Assembly (NCBI GenBank): GCA_947650915.1
Contig: CANSWY010000014.1
Span: 1-40,739 of the forward strand
From: an uncultured Eggerthellaceae bacterium
Lineage (GTDB): Bacteria > Actinomycetota > Coriobacteriia > Coriobacteriales > Eggerthellaceae
DNA length: 40,739 nucleotides
Reading direction: 5' to 3'
In this document: piece after piece, positions 15,075 through 22,876 of the stretch
Layout of the letters: every line of letters begins with the position of its first letter
Position numbering within the stretch: position 1 is the stretch's first letter
Notes under the pieces: model-generated
Seen by the model: the letters and a program-made list of their open reading frames with translations, nothing else
Told to the model about the DNA's origin: nothing
Database searches by the model: none
Position numbers and translations under genes: made by a program

Positions 15075-16703
15075 GTGGCCACCTGGCAGGAATTCTATAG
15101 GGTGCTCAAGCTCTCCTGGAAGGACAAGACGTCCGGCCGCCGTGTGCGCCAGATCCTCTCCGTCCTCAAGCGCTACGACGTGCTGCATGACTTCACGCCG
15201 CAGAAGGCTGTGGCGGTGCTGGAGGCGCTGGGTCCCACCTACGTGAAGATCGGGCAGATGGCGTCCACCCGCTCTGACATCCTGCCGAAAGCCTACTGCG
15301 AAGCCTTCGAAAGCTTGCATGCGGACGTGTCGCCCATGCCGTTCTTCCAGGTGTTGGATTGCATCACGCGCTCTTATGGGCGCAGCTGGGAAGAAACGTT
15401 CCTGGCCATTGATCCTGCGCCTTTGGGGTCCGCGTCCGTGGCGCAGGTGCACCGCGCGGTGCTCAAGGATGGTTCGGTGGTGGCCGTCAAGGTGCGCCGC
15501 CCGGGCATCGTGGCGGAGATGTCTGAAGACATCACGCTCATGCAGCGCATCCTGGCCACGGCTGAATTCGTGGATCCAGGGAACCAGACGCTGTTCTTGA
15601 ACTTCGACAACCTGCTGGATGAGCTTGAGCGCACCACGAAGAACGAACTGGATTTCCGGGTGGAGCTGGACAACCTCATCCGCTTTCACGCTGAGACGGC
15701 GAACCAGCGCGGCGTCACGTCACCCATCCCATATCCGGCGTGCTCCAACGAGTCCGTGCTGGTGATGCAATACATCGAAGGCATCCAGGTGGACGACGTG
15801 CCGGCGCTCAAGACGGAAGGCATCGATCTTGACCACCTGGCGTACCGCATCATGCAAAGCTACATCTCCCAGGTGCTGGACGACGGCTTCTTCCACGCGG
15901 ACCCGCATCCGGGCAACATCCTCATCCGCGGGAAGGAGATCGTCTGGATAGACTTGGGCATGACCGGGAGTCTCACGCCCAGCCAGCGCCAGCTGGTGGG
16001 GCGCATGTTCCGCTCCATTCCGGCGAACGATCCGTATCTGCTCATGGAATCGGTGGTGGGCATCTCCAAGAAGAACGGCCCTGTCGATTTCGGCAAGCTC
16101 TTGCAGGAGCTGTCCATCCTGCTGGACAAATACGGCTCCTCCGACTTGTCCGACATCAACGTGGGGGACGCCATGGGCGAGATGGTGGAGGTCATGCGCA
16201 CGCAGAACCTCATCATGGCGCCCGCGGTCACCATGCTGGTGCGCGGCATCGTCACACTGGAAGGCGTCATGGAGGCCATCGCGCCCACCCTCAACGTCAT
16301 CCAGATCGTGTCACAGCACGTGCTGGTGCAATCCCTGAATCCCGAGCACGTCGAGATGCGCGCGCTGGAACTGCTCACGTCCACGGCTGAATCGGCCGAG
16401 GCGCTGGTGAAGCTGCCGCGCCAGGTGTCGAACGCCGTTGAGATGCTGGAGCGCGGAGAGATCGCGCTCAAGGGCAACGTGGAGGTGTCCACGAACGTGC
16501 TGGCCACGGTGTACGCGTCCGTGGGGCGCATATCGCTGGCGCTCATCTCCGTGGGGCTGTTCTTGGGGTCGTCCATCCTTTGCACCACGAACATGGAACC
16601 GAGGTTCTTGGAGGTGCCGGTGCTGGGCGTGCTGGGGTACGTGGGCGCGTTCGTGCTGGGCGTGTACGTCATCGTGGCCACCTTCCGCAGCCGCAAACGC
16701 TGA
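15075..16703 (+). CDS. ubiB: UbiB/AarF-family atypical kinase
   Basis: 542-residue ABC1/ADCK-family protein linked in other organisms to isoprenoid quinone biosynthesis or homeostasis. The KxGQ motif is in YVKIGQMAS (about 56-64); the Ala-rich loop is PLGSASVAQVHRA (about 117-129), catalytic elements are FFHADPHPGN (about 273-282) and IDLGMTG (about 292-298). Two membrane helices close the protein (about 485-540). The start is GTG at 15075 with AAGGAGG 5 bases upstream. In a menaquinone-using anaerobe the pathway link is plausible but not shown. A palindromic element begins 26 bases after the stop. Confidence 0.92.
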   Translation: MATWQEFYRVLKLSWKDKTSGRRVRQILSVLKRYDVLHDFTPQKAVAVLEALGPTYVKIGQMASTRSDILPKAYCEAFESLHADVSPMPFFQVLDCITRSYGRSWEETFLAIDPAPLGSASVAQVHRAVLKDGSVVAVKVRRPGIVAEMSEDITLMQRILATAEFVDPGNQTLFLNFDNLLDELERTTKNELDFRVELDNLIRFHAETANQRGVTSPIPYPACSNESVLVMQYIEGIQVDDVPALKTEGIDLDHLAYRIMQSYISQVLDDGFFHADPHPGNILIRGKEIVWIDLGMTGSLTPSQRQLVGRMFRSIPANDPYLLMESVVGISKKNGPVDFGKLLQELSILLDKYGSSDLSDINVGDAMGEMVEVMRTQNLIMAPAVTMLVRGIVTLEGVMEAIAPTLNVIQIVSQHVLVQSLNPEHVEMRALELLTSTAESAEALVKLPRQVSNAVEMLERGEIALKGNVEVSTNVLATVYASVGRISLALISVGLFLGSSILCTTNMEPRFLEVPVLGVLGYVGAFVLGVYVIVATFRSRKR

Positions 16704-16729
16704 CCGCCCCTGCGCGAGAGCTTTCCTCC

Positions 16730-16825
16730 ATGTGCAGAAGGGACGTTCCAAATTGCACATAGGAAAAGATGGCGCGCACAGAAAGGCTCATCCTATGTGC
16801 AATTTGGGACGTCCCTTCTGCACAT
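16730..16825 (+). repeat. 96-bp palindromic element, copy D
   Basis: Left arm 16730-16762, 30-base loop 16763-16792, right arm 16793-16825. Both arms carry a paired change (TGTGCAGAAGGG left, CCCTTCTGCACA right) relative to TGTGCAAAAGGG. The left core GGGACGTTCC pairs by G-U with the right GGGACGTCCC in a plus-strand RNA. It follows ubiB by 26 bases. Confidence 0.92.
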
Positions 16826-16975
16826 GGGTCCCTTTTGCATAGGGGAACTGCTCGGCTCATGGTCGTTCTCTCATCTTCTGCGCAATCCGGGAAACGTTCC
16901 TCCTCTCATCCTGCTGTGCTCCGCGTGCAGCGCTTTTGATCGGAGGGCACCAGGCCCTCGCCTTTCTGTCTGCGG

Positions 16976-17071
16976 ATGTGCGAAAGGGACGTTCCAAATC
17001 GCACATAGGCAATGATCATGCGTACAGAAAGACTCATCCTATGTGCAATTTGGGACGTCCCTTTCGCACAT
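16976..17071 (+). repeat. 96-bp palindromic element, copy E
   Basis: Left arm 16976-17008, 30-base loop 17009-17038, right arm 17039-17071. Another paired change: TGTGCGAAAGGG left and CCCTTTCGCACA right. The last 66 bases are repeated in tandem just downstream. Confidence 0.92.
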
Positions 17072-17072
17072 C

Positions 17073-17138
17073 TAGGCAATGATCATGCGCACAGAAAGGC
17101 TCATCCTATGTGCAATTTGGGACGTCTCTTTCGCACAT
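17073..17138 (+). repeat. Tandem duplication of loop plus right arm
   Basis: Repeats 17006-17071 (TAGGCAATGATCATGCG...) after one base, with three substitutions. A third arm without a partner results, so two alternative hairpins can form with the left arm of copy E. Confidence 0.9.
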
Positions 17139-17166
17139 CGGTCTTTGGCGCGGGGTGGGGGAAACC

Positions 17167-17175
17167 TGATACCAT
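17167..17175 (+). promoter_or_regulatory. Candidate extended -10 (TGATACCAT) for nfo
   Basis: TG-N-TACCAT, 36 bases before the TTG start of nfo, resembling the element before sufC. Confidence 0.3.
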
Positions 17176-17211
17176 GGGCGGTGCGGAAACCGTCCATGAA
17201 AGCAGGGCTTC

Positions 17212-18054
17212 TTGTTCACCATCGGCTGCCATCTGTCCTCATCCAAAGGCTACGAGGCCATGGCGCGCACAGCGGCCTCCATCGGCGCGAACACCTTCCA
17301 GTTCTTCACGCGCAACCCGCGCGGCGGACGCGCGAAGGACATCAGCCCTGATGATGTGGAGGCCTTCGAAACCGCCGCTGAGGAGGCGGGCATCACGCGC
17401 ATCCTGGCGCACGCGCCCTACACGCTGAACCCGGCCGCAGCGAAACCTGAGACGCGTGAATTCGCGCTCATGACGCTGGCGGATGACCTCCAGCGCATGG
17501 AGGCCACGCCAGGGCAGCTGTACAACATGCATCCCGGCGCGCACGTGGGCCAGGGGACCGAGGCGGGCATCCAGAAGATCACAGATGCCCTGAACCAGGT
17601 GTTGAAACCGGAACAGTCCACCACGCTCCTTTTAGAGACCATGGCCGGCAAGGGCACGGAGGTGGGCGGTACGTTCGAGGAACTGGCGGACATCATCAGC
17701 CGCATCCAGCTCTCAGACAAAGTGGGCGTCTGCTTGGACACGTGCCATGTTTGGGAAGGCGGCTACGACATCAAGGAAAACCTGGAGGGCGTCCTTGAAG
17801 CGTTCGACCGCGCGGTGGGCCTGTCCCGTTTGCGCGCCATCCATCTGAACGACTCCAAGAACCCGCGCAGTGCGCACAAAGACCGCCATGAGGTCATCGG
17901 CGGCGGGCGCATCGGGCTGGACGCGCTGGCGGCCGTCACGGCGCACCCGGCGCTCCGGGACCTGCCGTTCTATCTGGAAACGCCCCATGACGAGGTGGCG
18001 GAATACGGGGAAGAGATCCGCGCGCTGGCTGCGGCCCGGGAGGCGATGCTCTGA
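17212..18054 (+). CDS. nfo: Deoxyribonuclease IV (AP endonuclease)
   Basis: Zinc-dependent AP endonuclease of base-excision repair, 280 residues (E. coli Nfo 285). The TIM-barrel opens FTIGCHLSSSKGY; metal ligands sit in HPGAHVGQG (about 104-112), LLLETMAGKG (about 141-150), CLDTCHVW (about 173-180), HLNDSK (about 209-214) and DRHEVIGGG (about 220-228). The start is TTG: the frame has a stop a few codons upstream, the ATG at 17196 is in another frame, and the translation aligns with Nfo from its first residues. The next gene starts on its stop codon (TGATG). Confidence 0.95.
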   Translation: MFTIGCHLSSSKGYEAMARTAASIGANTFQFFTRNPRGGRAKDISPDDVEAFETAAEEAGITRILAHAPYTLNPAAAKPETREFALMTLADDLQRMEATPGQLYNMHPGAHVGQGTEAGIQKITDALNQVLKPEQSTTLLLETMAGKGTEVGGTFEELADIISRIQLSDKVGVCLDTCHVWEGGYDIKENLEGVLEAFDRAVGLSRLRAIHLNDSKNPRSAHKDRHEVIGGGRIGLDALAAVTAHPALRDLPFYLETPHDEVAEYGEEIRALAAAREAML

Positions 18055-18527
18055 TGGTTGCGGGCGCAGCACGGCCGGTGCGCATCCTGTTCGTCTGCCA
18101 TGGCAACATCTGCCGCTCTCCCATGGCGGAATTCGTTCTGAAGGACCTGGCGGAAAAGCGCGGGGTGGCTGACAAGCTGCACATCGAATCGGCTGCTACC
18201 ACCAATGAGGAGATCGGCAACCCCGTGCATCCCGGCACGATCCGCCGTCTGGCGGAAGAGGGCATCAGTTGCGCGGACAAGCACGCGCGCCGCATCACGG
18301 CTGCGGATTATGGCACGTTCGATGTCATCATCGGCATGGACGCGGAGAACATGGCCGACATGATGCGCGCGTGGAAGCGCGACCCGGCGGGCAAGGTGCA
18401 CAAGATGATGGAATTCGCCGGCGTGGAACGCGATGTGGCAGACCCGTGGTACACAGGGGATTTCGACCAGACGTATGAGGACATCCATGATGGATGCGTG
18501 GGATTGTTGGGGTGGTTGGGCCTATGA
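18054..18527 (+). CDS. Low-molecular-weight protein tyrosine/arginine phosphatase
   Basis: 157-residue cytoplasmic phosphatase. The P-loop CHGNICRS (C15 to R21) gives the nucleophile and phosphate-binding Arg; the general acid Asp is in ADPWY (D130). In Gram-positive bacteria such enzymes act on phosphotyrosine kinases of capsule synthesis or on phosphoarginine; sequence does not decide. The ATG overlaps the nfo stop by one base and the stop overlaps the next ATG by 4 bases, so this is a coupled operon. Confidence 0.92.
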   Translation: MVAGAARPVRILFVCHGNICRSPMAEFVLKDLAEKRGVADKLHIESAATTNEEIGNPVHPGTIRRLAEEGISCADKHARRITAADYGTFDVIIGMDAENMADMMRAWKRDPAGKVHKMMEFAGVERDVADPWYTGDFDQTYEDIHDGCVGLLGWLGL

Positions 18528-19753
18528 ATGAGATCAAGTGCCCGGAATGCGGCACCGTCTTCACGGTGGATGAGAGCAACTACGCGGACATCGCCCGGCA
18601 GATCCGGGACGCGGAATTCGCGCAGGCGGTGGACGAGGCCGTGCACACCAAGGAAGAGACGCTGCAGGCCCAGATGGAGCTCAAGCTGGCCGCGAAGGAC
18701 CAAGAGGTGGCGAAGCTCTCCGAGCGTTTGGCGTCCGTCGAAGAAGGGCATCAAGCGCGCGTGGACGCGGAGGCGGCGAAGCATGCGGTGGAAGTAGAGC
18801 AGCTGAAGAGCCGTTTCGGGTTGGAGCTGGAACAGCTGCGGGCGCAGCAGGATGTGGAGACCTCCAAGCAAGAGCTGCAGATGGAGCGGCTGCGCGCGGA
18901 ATTCGACGGGCAGCTGAAGGCCAAGGAGGACATGATCGCCCTGCGCGAGCGTGAGATCCAGGACCTGCATGAGATGCGCAGTCGGCTCACGGTGAAGCTT
19001 CTGGGGGAGAGCTTGGAACAGCATTGCGAGGTGGCGTTCAATCAGCTGCGCGCAACGGCGTTCCGCAACGCCGAATTCGGGAAGGACAACGAAACGGTCG
19101 GCGGCACCAAGGGTGACTACATCTTCCGTGAGCGCACGGAGACGGGCGCTGAGGTCATCTCCATCATGTTCGAGATGAAGACGGAAGCTGAAGGGTCCAA
19201 GACGCGCAGCAAGAAGACGAACGAGAGCCACCTGAAGAAGCTGGACGATGACCGCCGCAAGAAAGGCTGCGAATACGCGGTGCTGGTGTCCACGCTGGAG
19301 GCGGACAGCGAACTGTACAACCAGGGCATCGTGGATGTGTCCCATCTGTATCCGAAGATGTTCGTCATCCGCCCGCAGTTCTTCATCCCGCTCATCTCGC
19401 TTCTGCGCAACGCTGCCCTGGATGCCTCCCGCTACAAAGACGAACTGGAGCTGCAGCGCCAGCAGGACATCGACGTGGCGGATTTCGAAGCGAAGCTGAT
19501 GGATTTCAAGGACAAGTTCGGGCGAAACTACCGCTTGGCGTCTGAGAAGTTCGCGAAGGCCATCGATGAGATAGACAAGACCATCGACCACCTGACCAAG
19601 GTGAAAGAGCAGCTTTTGGGCAGCGAGCGCAACCTGGAGCTGGCGAACAAGAAGGCCGAAGGGCTTTCCGTGAAGCGGCTCACGCACAACAACCCCACCA
19701 TGGCGGCGAAGTTCAAGGCGCTGGAGTCGGCGTCTGACGAAGAGGAGGACTAG
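18524..19753 (+). CDS. DUF2130 coiled-coil protein
   Basis: 409 residues from the ATG at 18524, giving a 4-base overlap with the phosphatase; the frame extends 10 codons upstream, but MNEIKCPECG is the expected opening. A half zinc ribbon (C6, C9) precedes a long charged coiled coil (about 20-170), then the DUF2130 domain (about 170-365; ELGQ-like core includes FNQLRATAFRNAEFGKDNET and YAVLVSTLEAD). A second helical region closes it. Some DUF2130 proteins occur near defence or repair genes, but function is unknown. Co-transcription with nfo is suggestive only. Confidence 0.85.
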   Translation: MNEIKCPECGTVFTVDESNYADIARQIRDAEFAQAVDEAVHTKEETLQAQMELKLAAKDQEVAKLSERLASVEEGHQARVDAEAAKHAVEVEQLKSRFGLELEQLRAQQDVETSKQELQMERLRAEFDGQLKAKEDMIALREREIQDLHEMRSRLTVKLLGESLEQHCEVAFNQLRATAFRNAEFGKDNETVGGTKGDYIFRERTETGAEVISIMFEMKTEAEGSKTRSKKTNESHLKKLDDDRRKKGCEYAVLVSTLEADSELYNQGIVDVSHLYPKMFVIRPQFFIPLISLLRNAALDASRYKDELELQRQQDIDVADFEAKLMDFKDKFGRNYRLASEKFAKAIDEIDKTIDHLTKVKEQLLGSERNLELANKKAEGLSVKRLTHNNPTMAAKFKALESASDEEED

Positions 19754-19756
19754 CTG

Positions 19757-20692
<936 letters not shown>

Positions 20693-20719
20693 CCTTCTGT
20701 GGCAGGGGAGGGCGGCGCC

Positions 20720-22876
20720 TCAGATGAGCTTCGTCTCGTCCAGCTTCTGCTGGATGAAGGCGTTCGCGCGGATCATGGGGATGCGCAGCGCCAAGCCCAG
20801 CAGCAAAGAAGGCACCAGGAATGCGGCCAGGCATCCCAGGCTCACGGCCAGTTGGTCTCCATAGACTCCTGACATGCAGCTTGCCAGCGCGGAGATGGCG
20901 TGCGTGAACGGCAGCCACGGGTAGAGCGCCTGGAACAGGGGCGCGGAGGTCTGGATGGGCATGATGCCGCCCGTGCCCGCCAGCTGCATGACCAGAAGGA
21001 TGATGGCGATGGCCTTGCCCACGTTCCCGAAGGACAGGTTCAAGGTGTACACCACATTCGAGAAGACCAGTGCGCTGAGGAGCAGCGTCCCCAGATAGGC
21101 CAGGGGATGCTCGCACTGCACCTGCAAGAAGAATACGTTGCCCACGAACAAGACCAGCGCTTGCGCAAGGGCCACGGCCAGGAATGCGCCGTAGCGCCCC
21201 AGGTACAGCTGCCAGGGGCGCGCATCCGTCAGTCCTGCCTCTTCTTCGCGGGAGACGTTCACGTTGGCCAGGGCGATGAGGAAGATGGCACCCACCCACA
21301 GTGCCAGCGACGAATAGAACGGGCTCATGGAATCCCCATTGGTGGGCACTTCGAACACGGCGTGGCGCACCAGTTCGGTGGGCGCGGCGATGAACGAGGC
21401 CAGGGATCCCGGGTTGCTGCCCAGCACCGCGCGCAACTCTTCCATGTCCCCGGAGGCCAGCGCGCCCTCCAGCGCGGTGAGGGAGGCATGCACGCTGTCC
21501 TTCGCTTGGGCCAGCAGCGCTGTGGCTTCTTCCAGCGCGACCTCGGCATCCGTCAGGCTGTCAGCCAGGTCTCCTGCGGCGCTCCCTGCGGCACCCGCTG
21601 CGCCAGAGACGATGGAGGCCAGGCCCTCCGTGGAGGCGTTCGCACCCGCCAGCGCTTGCTTGAGCGCTGCGGTCTTGGTGTCAAGGTCCTGGGCCAAGGA
21701 GGCGTCCACCGCTTGCACTTGGGCGCGCGCCTCATCCAGCTTCTGGTTCACGGCGTCCCGCTCGGCTGAGGTGGTGGATGCGACTGCATCCACATCGCCT
21801 GCGGCGGCGGACAGTTCGGACGAAAGGGAATCCAAGGCCTGGATGGCCGCATCCAACGAGGCCACTGCATCGGTGCTGGCGCCCAAGCCGGCCAGCTCAT
21901 CGCGCGCGCCCGTGTAGGCGTCCGCCAGGGAGGATGCCATGGCAGATGCATCGGCTATGAGCTGGCGCGCGTAGGCGGGGTCAGAAGAAGCGGTGCCCAG
22001 CATGCCGTTGATGGCGTCTTGGACGCGCCCGAGCGCATCATCGGCGCTCTGGATGTCCTGGGAGGCGGTGGCAGATGCGCCTTCCAGTGCGGCGGCCGCC
22101 TCATCCAGGGAGGCGGTGGCATCGGTGCCCAGCGCGTCAGCCGCCCCCTTCAAAGAAGCGCTGTTCTCAAGGATGCTGGAAGTGGCGTCCAGCAGCTGAC
22201 GCGTGATGGCCAGCGCCCCTTCCACGCCTTCGGCTTCAGTCACGCATGCATCCAGCGCCTCGTCCGTGTTCCGCAGCTGTTCCGCCAGCGCGCTGCCGTA
22301 GCGCGCAAGGCCGTCTGCGGACATGAACTGGGACAGATCGTGCATGACGGTGAGCGCAGCTTCCGCCACGGTCTGCGCGAACGACTGGCTGATCTGGGTC
22401 TGCAACACCGAAGCGCCGGTGGCTGTCACGTGGGACGCGATGGCGTTCTCCTTCTGGTTCACGTAGTACATGAGCTCCGGCGTCTTCTCATCGGGAGACA
22501 TCACGCTCATGAGATCGGCGGAGAAGTTCTCCGGTATGACGATGGCTGCGCAGTATTCGCCGGATTTCACGCCTTCCTCTGCTTCATCCGCCGTGCAGAA
22601 CACCCAATGGAACTGGCCGTTCTCGTGCAGCTTTCCCACGATGGTGGCGCCCACGTCGACACGGCTGGGGAAGAGCGCGGACGAATAGCCCGCGTCCTCG
22701 TTCGCCACGGCCACGCTGAGGCCGTCCGTGTTGCCGTAGGGGTTCCAGAACCCCAGCGTGGTGAGCCAGGCGTACATGGGCGGCACGATGATGAGCCCGA
22801 TGGTGACGATGGTGGCCACGGTGTTCGCGAACAGGCTTCTGAGATCGGTGCGGATGAGGGCCAGGACGTTCTTCAT
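20720..22876 (-). CDS. YhgE/Pip-type membrane protein, shorter paralog
   Basis: 718 residues. The N-terminus (LIRTDLRSLFANTVATIVTI then IIVPPMYAWLTTLGFWNPY, about 8-46) is the YhgE/Pip signature: one membrane helix, then a large extracytoplasmic region rich in Ala, Ser and Asp with heptad character (about 130-510). Five to six C-terminal membrane segments (about 525-715) resemble ABC-2 permeases. The family includes the phage-infection protein Pip of lactococci; its function is otherwise unknown. It overlaps the longer paralog by 4 bases (ATGA). It converges on epsC with a 27-base gap. Confidence 0.9.
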   Translation of the reverse strand: MKNVLALIRTDLRSLFANTVATIVTIGLIIVPPMYAWLTTLGFWNPYGNTDGLSVAVANEDAGYSSALFPSRVDVGATIVGKLHENGQFHWVFCTADEAEEGVKSGEYCAAIVIPENFSADLMSVMSPDEKTPELMYYVNQKENAIASHVTATGASVLQTQISQSFAQTVAEAALTVMHDLSQFMSADGLARYGSALAEQLRNTDEALDACVTEAEGVEGALAITRQLLDATSSILENSASLKGAADALGTDATASLDEAAAALEGASATASQDIQSADDALGRVQDAINGMLGTASSDPAYARQLIADASAMASSLADAYTGARDELAGLGASTDAVASLDAAIQALDSLSSELSAAAGDVDAVASTTSAERDAVNQKLDEARAQVQAVDASLAQDLDTKTAALKQALAGANASTEGLASIVSGAAGAAGSAAGDLADSLTDAEVALEEATALLAQAKDSVHASLTALEGALASGDMEELRAVLGSNPGSLASFIAAPTELVRHAVFEVPTNGDSMSPFYSSLALWVGAIFLIALANVNVSREEEAGLTDARPWQLYLGRYGAFLAVALAQALVLFVGNVFFLQVQCEHPLAYLGTLLLSALVFSNVVYTLNLSFGNVGKAIAIILLVMQLAGTGGIMPIQTSAPLFQALYPWLPFTHAISALASCMSGVYGDQLAVSLGCLAAFLVPSLLLGLALRIPMIRANAFIQQKLDETKLI

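Larger units (their letters stand above)
16704..17211. other. Gene-free region with palindromic repeats
   Basis: Contains two complete elements (16730-16825, 16976-17071) and a tandem half-copy (17073-17138). GAGGGC-N5-GCCCTC at 16943-16959 followed by a T-rich stretch could be a weak terminator. TGATACCAT at 17167-17175 is a candidate extended -10 for nfo. No gene is supported. Confidence 0.75.

Noticed and set aside
14931-15689. N-terminal extension of the mazG frame
   Set aside because: It lies opposite the UbiB gene and has no MazG similarity; a ribosome site precedes 14930.
16943-16959. Terminator of ubiB
   Set aside because: The stem is only 6 bp, 240 bases from the gene, and the T stretch is poor; kept only as a remark in the region entry.
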